Shown here one piece after another: positions 38,205 through 48,412 of a stretch of 64,000 nucleotides of DNA. The stretch is from contig NZ_QJJU01000003.1 in assembly GCF_003201655.1 (NCBI RefSeq), forward strand, positions 1 to 64,000, in the 5' to 3' direction. The stretch comes from Mycolicibacterium moriokaense (GTDB lineage: Bacteria; Actinomycetota; Actinomycetes; Mycobacteriales; Mycobacteriaceae). The notes below the pieces were generated by a model. The model was not told the DNA's origin and made no database searches. It saw only the letters and a program-made list of their open reading frames with translations. The position numbers and the translations under genes are program-made. Within the stretch, counting starts at the first letter, position 1; every line of letters begins with the position of its first letter.

Positions 38205-39296
38205 ATGTCTTCTCACACGACCTCGAAAATCTTCGTCATAGGCGGCACCGGAGCCCAAGGCATCCCCATCATCCGTGCCCTAGTCGCCGACAAGAAATAC
38301 TCCGTTCGGTTCCTCAGCCGCGACTCCGCCTCCCGACGAGCCACGGACCTCCTCGCACTCGACAACGTCTCGATCCTGGAAGGCTCATTCGCCGACGAAG
38401 CCATCCTGCGGGAAGGATTCCGCGGTTGTGACGGAGCGTTTATCAACATCGACGGGTTCAACACCGGCGAGAAAACCGAGACTTACTGGGCGATCCGCAG
38501 TTACGAGATAGCCATCGAAGAAGGAATTAAGTTTTTCGTATACGGAAATCTAGATTATGGGCTCAAGAAATCAGGATATGACTCTAGATTCCGCACCGGC
38601 CATTACGACGGCAAGGGCCGTGTGGCCGAGTGGATCTTGTTTCAGAATCAGGTGAATAGCGATCGGATGGGAGCAGCGATCTTCACTTCGGGTCCGTACA
38701 TCGAGATGGTCATTTCGCCCGAGACGCTCATGATGACACCCACCGTCGAGGACGGTGTCGTGACTTGGCGAGTTCCGCTTGGTGAGGGAGCTGTGCCGCA
38801 TGTGGCTCTTGAGGATTGCGGATATTATGTGCGTTGGCTTTTCGACCATCCCGAGCGCGCGAATGGCATGGATCTCGAAGTCGCTATCGATGACGTTGCC
38901 TATGCGGATCTTGCTGCGGCGTTTGAGAAGGTCACTGGACATCCAGCACGATACATTGACACGGATTTAGACACCTACTGGGCGGACGCTAGGCGAAATG
39001 CACTGGCAGATACACCTGCCGGGTACAACGCCGACCCAAATGACAAAAGCACCATGAGCTTCCGCAATAATTTCACGGGCTTCTGGAATCTTTGGAAGTT
39101 CCGAATCGTTAAACGAGATTATTCTCTGCTCGATGAGATTCACCCGAATCGGATTAGCAGTGTTGAGCAGTGGCTCAGGAGAGAAGATCAGTTGGGAAGA
39201 GAGCGAGGGAAAGGCGGCCTTTGGGAGAGGGTTCAATCGGAGAATTCGACTCCGCTTCTAAAGAGTGGTGAGGATAAGAGGACAGGGAAGTTGTAG
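38205..39296 (+). CDS. NmrA-like NAD(P)-binding protein of fungal type
   Basis: A 363-residue atypical short-chain dehydrogenase. IFVIGGTGAQGIPIIRAL is the NAD(P)-binding motif, and NLDYGLKKSGYDSRFRTGHY with DGKGRVAEWIL is a block usual in fungal NmrA-family proteins. The catalytic Tyr-Lys pair of true SDRs is not evident, so a redox-sensing or reductase-like role is open. The first ~300 bases use GC-ending codons like the host, while the rest is visibly lower in GC (for example 38500-38600 and 39030-39295). It is the first gene after the AraC promoter. Confidence 0.85.
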   Translation: MSSHTTSKIFVIGGTGAQGIPIIRALVADKKYSVRFLSRDSASRRATDLLALDNVSILEGSFADEAILREGFRGCDGAFINIDGFNTGEKTETYWAIRSYEIAIEEGIKFFVYGNLDYGLKKSGYDSRFRTGHYDGKGRVAEWILFQNQVNSDRMGAAIFTSGPYIEMVISPETLMMTPTVEDGVVTWRVPLGEGAVPHVALEDCGYYVRWLFDHPERANGMDLEVAIDDVAYADLAAAFEKVTGHPARYIDTDLDTYWADARRNALADTPAGYNADPNDKSTMSFRNNFTGFWNLWKFRIVKRDYSLLDEIHPNRISSVEQWLRREDQLGRERGKGGLWERVQSENSTPLLKSGEDKRTGKL

Positions 39297-39301
39297 ATCA
39301 G

Positions 39302-39460
39302 ATGGTCGATGGGTCTAAACGCTATGCACGGTCTGATCGTGATGACCACCTTTTTGACGACGTACCGGGTGATGCCCTGCGCAACGGACTTTCGCTGCTC
39401 GGCGCAGCCGTCATCGGCCCCTACACATTGCCCGCCGCACAACAGGAAGCCCAACCATGA
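39302..39460 (+). CDS. Small unknown protein upstream of dienelactone hydrolase
   Basis: A 52-residue frame from ATG at 39302, six bases after the NmrA-like stop, ending in an ATGA overlap with the next gene. It begins MVDGSKRYARSDRDDHLF. No family is recognised; it may be the tail of a deleted gene kept because it couples translation. GC-ending codons return towards its 3' end. Confidence 0.4.
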   Translation: MVDGSKRYARSDRDDHLFDDVPGDALRNGLSLLGAAVIGPYTLPAAQQEAQP

Positions 39461-40179
39461 CCGACATCGACCTGTCCGACCTAGCCGCCGACCGCGACGG
39501 TTCCCAACCGCTGCGCGGCTACCTGGCCAAACCTGCCGGCACCGGTCCGTGGCCCGCCGTGGTGATGATCCACGAGATCTTCGGCCTCGACGACGTCATG
39601 CGGGGCCACGCCGACCGGCTCGCCGGTCTTGGCTACCTCACCCTGGCCGTCGACCTCTTCAGCGCGGGTAGCACCGCACGCTGCCTGGTTTCCACCATGA
39701 CCGCCATGATCCGTGGGCACGGGCGCGCATTCGCCGACATCTGCGCCGCCCGGGATTACCTGGCTGGTTCTCGCGACTGCGCCGGCAAGATCGGCGTCAT
39801 CGGGTTCTGCATGGGCGGTGGCTTCGCGCTGCTCAGCGCCGGCGATGGTTACGCCGCCGCGGCCGTCAACTACGGTCAGCTTCCCCGCCAGCTCGACGAA
39901 ACGCTGGCCGGTGCCTGCCCGATCGTGGCCAGCTACGGTGGCCGCGACCCGTCGCTTCGAGGTGCCGCCGGCCGGCTCGACGCAGCACTGGAGGAGGCGG
40001 GAGTAATCCACGACGTCAAGGAATACCCCGCGGCCAGCCACGCCTTCCTCAACGACACCGAAACCGGCCCCCGGCTACTACGTCCCTTGCTGCGGGTCGC
40101 CGGCATCGGGCCAGAGCCCGAGTCGGCCAAAGACGCCTGGGACCGGATCGAACGATTCTTCGCGACTCATCTCAACTAA
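39457..40179 (+). CDS. Dienelactone hydrolase family protein
   Basis: A 240-residue alpha/beta hydrolase. The catalytic triad is visible: Cys in GVIGFCMGGGFALL, Asp in SYGGRDPSLRG and His in AASHAFLND. VVMIHEIFGLDDVMRG is the oxyanion-hole strand. The family hydrolyses dienelactones in chlorocatechol degradation and related lactones or esters. It is translationally coupled to the small upstream frame and followed by an aldo/keto reductase 35 bases on. Confidence 0.92.
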   Translation: MTDIDLSDLAADRDGSQPLRGYLAKPAGTGPWPAVVMIHEIFGLDDVMRGHADRLAGLGYLTLAVDLFSAGSTARCLVSTMTAMIRGHGRAFADICAARDYLAGSRDCAGKIGVIGFCMGGGFALLSAGDGYAAAAVNYGQLPRQLDETLAGACPIVASYGGRDPSLRGAAGRLDAALEEAGVIHDVKEYPAASHAFLNDTETGPRLLRPLLRVAGIGPEPESAKDAWDRIERFFATHLN

Positions 40180-40214
40180 CAGTCTTCGCCGTAACCCTCT
40201 AAGGAGCCCGCCAG

Positions 40215-41231
40215 ATGGCAACTGCCGATCGCACCAGGAAGCTTGGCGACGACTTAACGGTCAGTGCAATAGGATTCGGCGCGGGGGCGCTGACATCGGC
40301 CTACGGTGACGTCGACGACGCCGAATCGCTTGCCACGCTCAATCGCTGCCTGGACCTCGACGTGACTTTTATCGACACTGCGGACGTCTACGCCGGCGGC
40401 AGCAGCGAGCGACTCATTGCCAAGCTGCTCGCCGACCGTCGGAACGAGGTCACTCTGGCGACGAAATTCGGCATCGCCAGCAACCCAGCAGATAGCGCCC
40501 CGGGCGAGCGGCCCGTCCGCGGCGACGCTGCGTACGTGCGTCAGTGCATCGACGAAAGCCTTGCCCGGTTGCAGACCGATGTCGTTGACCTGTACTACAT
40601 GCACCGGCGAGACCTGACCGTGTCTATCGAGGAAACCGTCGGCGCGATGGCCGAACTGGTGCGCGCGGGCAAGGTTCGGCACCTCGGGCTCTGCGAGGTG
40701 ACCGCCGACGAGCTGCGCGCCGCGGTGGCAGTGCACCCGATCGCGGCCGTGCAAAGCGAGTGGTCCATCTGGAGCCGCGACGTCGAGCTCCAGGTGGTGC
40801 CGACCGCCGCCGAGCTCGGGGTGGGCTTTGTGCCGTACTCCCCGCTGGGCCGCGGCTTCTTGACCGGAACCATCCGTTCGGCCGCGGACCTGTCGTCGCC
40901 GAGCGACTTCCGCCACACCATGCCTCGGTTCGCCGACGGCGCGCTGGAAGCCAACCTCGCTGTGGTCGATGTGGTCAGTTCGGTTGCCCAGGAACAGCAT
41001 GCGACGCCGGCGCAGGTCGCGCTGGCATGGCTGCGGCACCGCGCCGAGGCCCTCGGTGTCGCAGCGGTACCGATTCCCGGCACCCGGCGGGCGGCACGCG
41101 TCGAGGAGAACCTTGGCTCGTTGTCGGTTACCGTGACCCCCGGCCAGCTCACTGCGCTGGACGCGGCGGGTGCGGCGGTCGCCGGGAACCGCACCGATGA
41201 CCTGACCTGGGTGTCAGCCGGGCGCGAATAG
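40215..41231 (+). CDS. Aldo/keto reductase
   Basis: A 338-residue TIM-barrel NADPH-dependent reductase with AAGGAG upstream. The catalytic tetrad appears as Asp in VTFIDTADVYAGG, Tyr in the same segment, Lys in EVTLATKFGIA and His in DLYYMHRRD. The C-terminal NADPH-binding part is PIPGTRRAARVEENL. It would reduce an aldehyde or ketone in the cassette's pathway. Confidence 0.93.
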   Translation: MATADRTRKLGDDLTVSAIGFGAGALTSAYGDVDDAESLATLNRCLDLDVTFIDTADVYAGGSSERLIAKLLADRRNEVTLATKFGIASNPADSAPGERPVRGDAAYVRQCIDESLARLQTDVVDLYYMHRRDLTVSIEETVGAMAELVRAGKVRHLGLCEVTADELRAAVAVHPIAAVQSEWSIWSRDVELQVVPTAAELGVGFVPYSPLGRGFLTGTIRSAADLSSPSDFRHTMPRFADGALEANLAVVDVVSSVAQEQHATPAQVALAWLRHRAEALGVAAVPIPGTRRAARVEENLGSLSVTVTPGQLTALDAAGAAVAGNRTDDLTWVSAGRE

Positions 41232-41289
41232 CAAGGGCTCACCGGAAGGTCAGCAACTGTGCATCCACGACGACTGGCGAGGAAACACG

Positions 41290-42303
41290 ATGAAGGCGTT
41301 CGCGCTCAAGAGATACAGCAAAAGCAACGGTGTCGCCGAAGTCGATGTCGCCGTACCGCAACTGCGCGCCGGTGACGTCTTGGTCCAAGTCTGCGCCGCG
41401 AGCGTAAACCCGCTCGATTTGAAGATCCGGAATGGTGAACTCAAATCTCTTCTGCCGTACAAGCTTCCGCTGATATTGGGTAACGATTTGGCTGGCGTTG
41501 TGGTGCAAACGGCGCCTAATGCCCAACGGTTCAAGCATGGCGACGAGGTCTATGCAAAAGCGAGCGAAGACAGGATTGGTACCTTCGCCGAATACATTGC
41601 GCTCAGCGAGAGCGATATGGCACTGAAACCCGAACGGCTCACCATGGAGGAGGCGTCATCACTGCCTTTGGTCGCCCTGACCGCCTGGCAGGCCCTCGTC
41701 GACACAGCGGGACTGCGTGCCGGACAGAAGGTGCTGATCCACGCCGGCTCCGGAGGCCTCGGGACGGCCGCCATTCAACTCGCTAAACATCTTGGTGCTA
41801 CGGTCGCGACCACCACGAGCACCAAAAATATCGACTGGGTGAAGGACCTTGGCGCCGACATCGTCATCGACTACAAGACCCAGGAATTCGCTGCAGTCAT
41901 GCGTGACTATGACGTCGTCCTCGACACGCAAGGCGGAGACACGCTCGAAAAGTCACTTGTGGTGGTCAAACGCGGCGGGAAAGTCATCTCGGTCGCCGGC
42001 CCGCCCGAACCCGCATTTGCCCGGGACTTCGGAGTGAATTGGCTTCTGATGCAGGCGATACGCGTGCTCAGCTTGCGCATCAGACGCAAGGCAAAGCGAC
42101 GTGGAGTGACCTATTCGTTCCTGTTCGTGAAGGCGAGTGGAGACCAACTGCGTGAGATACGAACACTTGTCGATTCCGGTGTGATCCGTCCCGTCATCGA
42201 TCGAGTGTTCCCGTTCGAGTCGACGCTGGACGCACTTGCCTACGTCGGGAACGGTCGCGCGAAAGGCAAAGTGGTCGTGAGCATGGCAACGCCGCCGCGA
42301 TGA
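41290..42303 (+). CDS. Zinc-independent NADP-dependent alcohol dehydrogenase/quinone oxidoreductase
   Basis: A 337-residue medium-chain reductase. VLIHAGSGGLGTAAIQLAKH is the nucleotide-binding motif, and the catalytic zinc ligands of alcohol dehydrogenases are absent, which puts it in the quinone oxidoreductase/enone reductase group. GNDLAGVVVQ and VNPLDLKIRNGE are typical N-terminal elements. Codons are less GC-biased than those of the two genes upstream. Confidence 0.92.
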   Translation: MKAFALKRYSKSNGVAEVDVAVPQLRAGDVLVQVCAASVNPLDLKIRNGELKSLLPYKLPLILGNDLAGVVVQTAPNAQRFKHGDEVYAKASEDRIGTFAEYIALSESDMALKPERLTMEEASSLPLVALTAWQALVDTAGLRAGQKVLIHAGSGGLGTAAIQLAKHLGATVATTTSTKNIDWVKDLGADIVIDYKTQEFAAVMRDYDVVLDTQGGDTLEKSLVVVKRGGKVISVAGPPEPAFARDFGVNWLLMQAIRVLSLRIRRKAKRRGVTYSFLFVKASGDQLREIRTLVDSGVIRPVIDRVFPFESTLDALAYVGNGRAKGKVVVSMATPPR

Positions 42304-42378
42304 ACACCACGTTCGACTACGACCCAACCGTCAGATCACACCGTATCCCAACCTTTTTCACCCAACAGGAGGAATGTC

Positions 42379-43065
42379 ATGACAGCTCTTGCTGAGCGCG
42401 CGGTACTCGTCACTGGGGCCAACCGTGGGATGGGTCGCGAATACGTTGGCCAGTTGCTCGATCGGGGTGCGCGCAAAGTGTATGCCGCCGCCCGCAACCC
42501 GCGGACCATCGACATTGACGATTCGCGGGTGGTCCTGCTGCAGCTCGACGTGACCGATGCCGCGTCCGTCGCTGCCGCAGTCGAAGTCGCCGCCGACGTC
42601 ACCGTGCTGATCAACAACGCCGGTATCACACGCGGGGCCTCCGTGTTGGACCGCGACACGTCCGCGCTGCGTGCCGAGTTAGAGACGAACCTGTTCGGCC
42701 CGCTGGCGATGGCCTCTGCGTTCGCCGATCAGATCGTCGAACAGTCCGGGGCCATCGTCAATGTCGCCTCGGTACTGGCGTGGGCGCCTTTCGGCAGGAG
42801 CTACAGCGTGTCCAAGGCGGCGTTGTGGAGCGCAACAGATTCCATGCGTCTTGAATTGGCCCCCCGCGGTGTGCAGGTGGTTGGTGTTTATGTCGGACTC
42901 GTCGACACGGATATGGCCTCGTTCTCTGACAGTCCCAAATCAGCTCCCGCCGAGGTGATCCGGCAGGTTCTCGACGGGGTCGAATCTGGAGCGGATGAAG
43001 TCCTCGCCGATGAATTCACCCGTCAGATCAGAGCACAGCTGGGCAAGTTGATACGCGAACGATGA
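42379..43065 (+). CDS. Short-chain dehydrogenase/reductase
   Basis: A 228-residue classical SDR with AACAGGAGG upstream of ATG at 42379. The cofactor motif is VLVTGANRGMGREYV, NNAG is present in VLINNAGITRG, Ser lies in VNVASVLAW and the catalytic pair in YSVSKAALW. It is the last gene of the rightward operon and converges on the reductase fusion. Confidence 0.92.
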   Translation: MTALAERAVLVTGANRGMGREYVGQLLDRGARKVYAAARNPRTIDIDDSRVVLLQLDVTDAASVAAAVEVAADVTVLINNAGITRGASVLDRDTSALRAELETNLFGPLAMASAFADQIVEQSGAIVNVASVLAWAPFGRSYSVSKAALWSATDSMRLELAPRGVQVVGVYVGLVDTDMASFSDSPKSAPAEVIRQVLDGVESGADEVLADEFTRQIRAQLGKLIRER

Positions 43066-43139
43066 GCCGTCGTCGCAACACCGATCAACCTGACCAACGT
43101 CACGCATCGATCATAGGGCACCGATAAGCAGCCATCGCC

Positions 43140-46100
43140 TCAAATCAGTCCGAGCAGTCGTAGATCGCTGACGTACTTGGCGATGATCTGCCGCGTAATG
43201 TGCGGCACGCCTTTACCCGGGCCCACGTTCGCGTCCTGGACCGCCGCGGGGAACCGATCGGTCGGTGCCATTGACCCATTGATCGGCTTCTCGGGCTTCT
43301 GGTACTTGTGCAGCAGCGGCAGTAGCGAGCTGTTGCGCTGCTTTTCGGGCAGGGCTCGCAGGGTGGTCTCGAACCGCCGCAGCCAGTCGCCGTAATCACC
43401 GATGCGTTGGATGGTGCAACCGGCGTCATTGAGCCAGTCGACGAACTCGTCGAATCCGATGCCGTCGTCGTAGGGGTTCATCACGTGGTAGGTCTGGAAA
43501 CTTGCCACGCTATGGGCCCCCAGCGTTGAGATGGCCTCGGCGATGAACTCAACGGGCAGACCGTCGACATGCGCACGCTGTCGGTTGCCATCGGCGTCGA
43601 GTTCGTAGAACGAATCCGGCGCGATACCGGTGGCCACCAGGCTCAGGATCATCCGGGTGAAGATGTCCGGCACATTGAGCTGGCCCGCAAATGTGGTGTC
43701 CGCCAGGATCATGTCACAGCGGAACACCGCGACCGCGAGCCCACACAAGTCGTGCGCCTCGCGCAGCAGCACCTCGGCGGCCCACTTGCTGTTGCCGTAA
43801 CCGTTGGCGTAGCTGTCGTTGATCTTGCGGGTCGCGCTGATGACCCGGATGTCGGCGTCCTCGGTGAACTTCGCCGGCTCGATCTGATCGCCCACACCGA
43901 TCGTCGACACATACGTGTACGGCTTTTGCTTACTGGTCAACGCGATCCGGATCAACTCGGCGGTGCCCAGCGCGTTTGGTCCGAACAGCTCGCTGTAGGG
44001 CAGCACGTGGTTGACCAGAGCGGCAGGGTCGACGATCAGGTCGACAGTTTCGGCTAGCCGCCGCCAGGTCTGCTGGTCCAGGCCGAGGTTGGCCTCGCCC
44101 TTGTCGCCGGCGATGACCTCCAGGTGGTCGGCGGCCAGCTCCCGGTAGTGCGCCAGCAGGTTCAGGTCGCCGCTGTCAAAGGTCGTGTCCAGCCGGGCCC
44201 GCGCGTCCTCGTCGGACTTGGCCCGCACCAGGGCAATCACTTTGCCGTCGACCAGATCCATGCGCTCCAGCCATTCCAGGGCCAGGTAGCGGCCCAGGAA
44301 GCCGGTCGCGCCGGTCAGCAGGACAGTGCGCACCTCGGCGCTGGGCCGCGGCAGCGTTGGCGCGGCAGCCAGCGTCGGCGCATCGATGAACTTGTCCAGC
44401 GTGAGATCACTCGCATGCACCTCGGTGGTGTTGTGACCATGGACCGAGGCGAAGCTGGGCCGCTTGCTGCCCTGCCGCTCGCGCTGGATGTAGTCGGCGA
44501 TCGCCTGCAGGTCGTTGGCCGGGCTTACGATGATGCCCACCGGCACGTCGATGTCGAAGATCTCGTGCAGCAAGTTGCCGTATGTCAACGCGGACAACGA
44601 GTCTCCGCCTAAGTCGGTGAAGTGCGCATCCGGCGCCAGGTCGGTGGTCGCCGTGCCCAGCAGCGCACCAGCGGCCCGGCTGACCGTTCGTAGCGCCGGC
44701 GCATCGGCGCCGCTGTGGCGCAGTTCGCTCAGTTCGTTGACCTGGCCTTCGGCCAGGTCGGCGTAGAGCTGTTCCAGCCGCTCGCCATAGTGCTGCTTCA
44801 GCTTCGGCCACGCCAGCTTGCCGATACCGGTGAGCAGACCGTTCTCCAGAGTGAAAGGGTTTGTCTCGATGATGAAGTCGCGCGGCACCTCGTAGGACTG
44901 CAGACCGGCCTCTTTCGCGACGTTCTGCAGCGAATCGGCAATCAGCGGCTTGAGCGTCTTAATGTCGTTGTTAGCCAACGCCTCTTCGGTCGGGACCGCC
45001 ACCGCCAACAGGTAGGGGTGTGCGCTGTTGCCGTAGACGTAGATCTGTTGGACCAGTCGGCTGTTGCCGAACACCGCCTCCAGCTTCGCGACAGTGACGA
45101 ACTCGCCCTGGGCCAGCTTCAAGACATTGTTGCGGCGGTCGACGTACTCAAGCCGGCGGGGAGCGACCTCGGCGACGACATCTCCGGTCCGGTAGTAACC
45201 GTCGGCGTCGAACACGCCGGCGGTGACCTCAGGCCGCTTGTAGTAACCGGGGAACATGTTCTCGGTTTTGACCAGCAACTCACCTCGCGGATGCGGCCGG
45301 TCGGTGGAGAAGTAGCCCAGATCCGGAACGTCGACCAGCTTGTAGTCGATGACCGGCGGACTTTGCACCTCACCGTCGAACGACACCATCCCGGCCTCGG
45401 TGGACCCGTAGCTGTCCGTCAATTTGATCTCGAGCAGGGATTCAGCCCAGGCCATCAGCTCCGGAGAGGTGGGGGCCGAGCCCGTCATCGCGAAGATGCA
45501 CCGCCCGCCCAGCAGGTACTGCCGCTGCTCGACCAGGACCTCAGATTCCGCGGCCGCGCGCGCGGCAGGGTCGGTTGAGTCGGACAGCCGCCGATCGACT
45601 TCGCGCCGAAATTCGCCGTACAGGGTCTCCCAGATTCGTGGCACGAAGTTCAACTCGGTGGGCCGCACCATCTCGAGGTCTTCGAGCAGCGTCGAGAGGT
45701 CACTCTTGGCGGCGAAATACGCTGTGCCGCCATTGCCGAGCGTGCCGTAGAGGATGACGCGTCCCATGCCGTGGCTCATCGGCATGAAGTTGAGGGTGAT
45801 CGAAGCGGCACTCGGCCCGAACCAGTTGCTCCTGGACCTGCGCCACAACTTGCCGACGTTGCTCTGCGGATACATCGCACCTTTGGGTGCGCCGGTGCTG
45901 CCTGAGGTGTAGATCAGCAGGGCCAGTGGGTCCGCATTGTCTGCAACGTCATCGGGCATGTCCAGGGGCCGGACCGGCCGGGAAGACACAGCCTTTCCGC
46001 GTTCGAGGACGTCGGCCAGGGTCTCGAGAATCACCGGGGTGTCTGCCAACCGTGCGCGGGCGGCTTCCAGGGCCTCGCGCTGGTCGTCGACCTCGGGGTA

Positions 46101-47360
46101 ATAGTCGAACACCACGAGCTTGGCGGGCACATGGGCGCTCAGGATCAACTCGACGGCGTCGTGCAGCTGGTTCACGCTCACCGCGATCAGGCTGGGCTCG
46201 GTCTCGTCGACGATCGGCTGCAGCTGGCTGATCGTCGCGCTCGTTTGTAGCGGAACCGCCACCGCGCCGATCTGGCCTAGCGCCAGGTCGATGGTGGTGA
46301 AGTCGACGCTGGTGAAGCCCAGCTCACAAACCCGGTCGCCGGCTCGTACCGACTCGTTGGTCAAGGCGCGCGCCAGCGCGCCGACGCGGTCGCTCAGCTC
46401 ACGGTAGGTGATGGTCTTGAAGTGGGGGAGCGCCTCCAGTGAGGTGCGTCCGGTCTTTGGGTTCTTGACGAGCTCCACGGCGCGCTGCCCGAGTGCCGGG
46501 CGGTCTGCGTAACCCTCGAGCGCGGTCGCAACGATCTGCGGCAGCCGCAGCCCCGGCAGCGCAAGGGCGGCGGCGACCGCCGGGATCGGCTTGGCTGCGG
46601 CGAACTGTGGGTCGTTGGCGGATAGGTCCTCGACGCGGCGGGCGACCTGGTTGATGCCGCCATCGACGGGATTGTCGGCGCCGGTGGTGAAGCTGCTGAG
46701 GTCCGAGGCCAGGAAAACCGCTGCGTTCGCGACCTCCTCGGCGGTGGCGTAACGGGTCAGTGGAACAACAATGCTGCGCTGGTAGTTCTCGAACTCCTCG
46801 GCGGCGTCGGGGCCAGGGTTCAGCACGTCAGCGAGTGAATAGATGCCCGTCGTCTCGGTTGCGCCAGGGGCGATCACGTTGACGCGAATCTTGTGGTCCC
46901 GCAACTCACTTCCCCAGGTGGGGGCGACTGACCGTAGCGCCGCCTCGATCGCCGTGTACACGCCGATGCCGTCGTTGCCCTCGGCATTCGGGTTCGACGA
47001 GTTCAGGATGATCGATCCGCCGTCGTTGAGTAACGGCAGCGCCTTCTGCAGGTGCTCCTGTGTGACTTCGCCGATCCGTGCGACATTGATGACTGCGGCG
47101 TTGGCGAACACGACGTCCAGGCGCCGTCCGCTGTCGGCCACCGCGGCGTAGAGCCGGTCGCGATCCCCTGGCTTACTGCCATCACCCTGCACACCGGTGA
47201 CGTTCTCGCCGATGTCCTTGACCGCCGCATCGAGTTCGGCCTGAGTCCGTCCGTTGATGAAGACATACGCGCCCTCCTCGACGAACCGCTTGGCGGTGGC
47301 CAACCCGATGCCTGTCGAACCGCCGGTGACTAGCGCGGTCTTGCCCCTCAGAAGTGCCAT
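43140..47360 (-). CDS. car: Carboxylic acid reductase with fused N-terminal decayed SDR domain
   Basis: 1406 residues; three ATG codons (47366, 47363, 47360) follow AAAGG, and the last gives the best spacing. Residues ~1-245 are an SDR ([14 protein letters not shown]) lacking the usual NVRG segment and with YTAIE instead of YxxxK. Residues ~255-1406 are a complete carboxylic acid reductase: adenylation ([31 protein letters not shown]), phosphopantetheine site ([14 protein letters not shown]) and thioester reductase ([34 protein letters not shown]). CAR reduces carboxylic acids to aldehydes with ATP and NADPH after modification by a phosphopantetheinyl transferase. No in-frame start codon near the junction could launch CAR alone. 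Confidence 0.93.
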   Translation of the reverse strand: MALLRGKTALVTGGSTGIGLATAKRFVEEGAYVFINGRTQAELDAAVKDIGENVTGVQGDGSKPGDRDRLYAAVADSGRRLDVVFANAAVINVARIGEVTQEHLQKALPLLNDGGSIILNSSNPNAEGNDGIGVYTAIEAALRSVAPTWGSELRDHKIRVNVIAPGATETTGIYSLADVLNPGPDAAEEFENYQRSIVVPLTRYATAEEVANAAVFLASDLSSFTTGADNPVDGGINQVARRVEDLSANDPQFAAAKPIPAVAAALALPGLRLPQIVATALEGYADRPALGQRAVELVKNPKTGRTSLEALPHFKTITYRELSDRVGALARALTNESVRAGDRVCELGFTSVDFTTIDLALGQIGAVAVPLQTSATISQLQPIVDETEPSLIAVSVNQLHDAVELILSAHVPAKLVVFDYYPEVDDQREALEAARARLADTPVILETLADVLERGKAVSSRPVRPLDMPDDVADNADPLALLIYTSGSTGAPKGAMYPQSNVGKLWRRSRSNWFGPSAASITLNFMPMSHGMGRVILYGTLGNGGTAYFAAKSDLSTLLEDLEMVRPTELNFVPRIWETLYGEFRREVDRRLSDSTDPAARAAAESEVLVEQRQYLLGGRCIFAMTGSAPTSPELMAWAESLLEIKLTDSYGSTEAGMVSFDGEVQSPPVIDYKLVDVPDLGYFSTDRPHPRGELLVKTENMFPGYYKRPEVTAGVFDADGYYRTGDVVAEVAPRRLEYVDRRNNVLKLAQGEFVTVAKLEAVFGNSRLVQQIYVYGNSAHPYLLAVAVPTEEALANNDIKTLKPLIADSLQNVAKEAGLQSYEVPRDFIIETNPFTLENGLLTGIGKLAWPKLKQHYGERLEQLYADLAEGQVNELSELRHSGADAPALRTVSRAAGALLGTATTDLAPDAHFTDLGGDSLSALTYGNLLHEIFDIDVPVGIIVSPANDLQAIADYIQRERQGSKRPSFASVHGHNTTEVHASDLTLDKFIDAPTLAAAPTLPRPSAEVRTVLLTGATGFLGRYLALEWLERMDLVDGKVIALVRAKSDEDARARLDTTFDSGDLNLLAHYRELAADHLEVIAGDKGEANLGLDQQTWRRLAETVDLIVDPAALVNHVLPYSELFGPNALGTAELIRIALTSKQKPYTYVSTIGVGDQIEPAKFTEDADIRVISATRKINDSYANGYGNSKWAAEVLLREAHDLCGLAVAVFRCDMILADTTFAGQLNVPDIFTRMILSLVATGIAPDSFYELDADGNRQRAHVDGLPVEFIAEAISTLGAHSVASFQTYHVMNPYDDGIGFDEFVDWLNDAGCTIQRIGDYGDWLRRFETTLRALPEKQRNSSLLPLLHKYQKPEKPINGSMAPTDRFPAAVQDANVGPGKGVPHITRQIIAKYVSDLRLLGLI

Positions 47361-47529
47361 CATCATGCCTTTCGTTAGTTCTAGATTGCCCGGGCAAGAA
47401 CTTCTGTTCCCGGGCAACGTTTTTCACCGTCGATGAAGATGGTCACGCCTGGACCTTTCTCGGGGGAGATCTGCGGAGTGGACCCACAGGCCCGTGTGAT
47501 GGCCGTCCGAACACTCACCACCCGAAATG

Positions 47530-47747
47530 TGCGGTGGCGGTTTTGACGCTAGGACGATGCGAGGCTTCGCGGTGCTCGGCTCAACCGACCGTGCGGCCCC
47601 TGCACAGTGTTCTGCACACGATGAGCACTACTGATAGATGAACTCGGCCGGGGACCCGGATCGGCGAGTGTTGGCTTGGTGTCGCCACTCGCGTGGCGAC
47701 ATGCCGTAGGCGTTTTTGAACATGCGGGTAAAGCCTGAAGGCACTAG
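47530..47747 (-). repeat. Inverted duplication, copy B: AraC 3' fragment plus promoter
   Basis: The minus strand reads the same order as copy A (37964-38176): AraC C-terminal codons, stop, then the GGGGCCGCACGGTCGG and CGCATCGTC blocks, leading to the reductase fusion at 47360. Similarity is high with scattered substitutions and one small gap. Confidence 0.8.
47628..47747 (-). pseudogene. C-terminal fragment of an AraC-family gene
   Basis: The minus strand encodes about 37 residues, from SGFTRMFKNAYGMSPREWRH to EFIYQ and a stop, closely matching the end of the AraC protein at 37076-38077. The rest of the gene is absent; upstream sequence belongs to the thioesterase. It is a duplication remnant that came with the promoter. 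Confidence 0.82.
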
Positions 47748-47766
47748 AAGTGTCGAACTGCGACGG

Positions 47767-48345
47767 TCATGTGTCGAAGATGGCCAGCGTGCTAGTGGCA
47801 GTAGCGACCACGGCGCCAGAGGCGTCCGACACCACACCTTCGGTGAAGGCGATCCGGGAACCAACTTTGAGCACCGTGCCGGTCGCAGTGAGTAATCCGC
47901 CGCCGAGCTGAACTGCCTGCAAGTAGTTCACCTTGATCTCCACTGAGGTGCAGCCGCGGCCCGGGGGCAGGCTGCTATGGAGTGCAAGGGCGGCCACGGA
48001 GTCCAGCAGGGTGCAGACGAGACCGCGGTGAACGACGCCGATCCCGTTGTAGGCTGATTCGTCTGGCTCACAGGTGAACACGACCCGAGCCGACTCAGCC
48101 GACACCATGTCATACCGCATCAGCTGACACATGGGTGGCGGCGGCAGCGTCCCGTCGATCATCGCCCGCAGGTAGTCCAAACCGGCCATCGTCCGGCCCC
48201 GGGCGGTACTGGGTTCGGGATCGCGCCAGGTCACTACGCGCGAGCGCGATGCTCCCCAATCCTCGGCGACGGTCTCGGCGCGTTGCGTGGTCACGTTGTC
48301 TCCCAGTGTCTTTGCTCGCAGGGGCGGTGATCGTTCGCTCGACAT
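47767..48345 (-). CDS. PaaI-family hotdog thioesterase
   Basis: A ~192-residue protein starting MSSERSPPLRAK; a longer in-frame extension to 48642 is rejected because it is Ser/Arg-rich shadow sequence over the next gene. The hotdog core is GIGVVHRGLVCTLLDSVAAL with the catalytic acidic residue at its end, then TSVEIKVNYLQAVQLGG and GSRIAFTEGVV. The family hydrolyses (aromatic) acyl-CoA thioesters. Confidence 0.87.
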   Translation of the reverse strand: MSSERSPPLRAKTLGDNVTTQRAETVAEDWGASRSRVVTWRDPEPSTARGRTMAGLDYLRAMIDGTLPPPPMCQLMRYDMVSAESARVVFTCEPDESAYNGIGVVHRGLVCTLLDSVAALALHSSLPPGRGCTSVEIKVNYLQAVQLGGGLLTATGTVLKVGSRIAFTEGVVSDASGAVVATATSTLAIFDT

Positions 48346-48412
48346 CGCCTGACGATGCGGTTCGCTCGGGCTGATGATCTGGCGGGCGAAGCGGCGCTTG
48401 ATCGGTCCGGGT

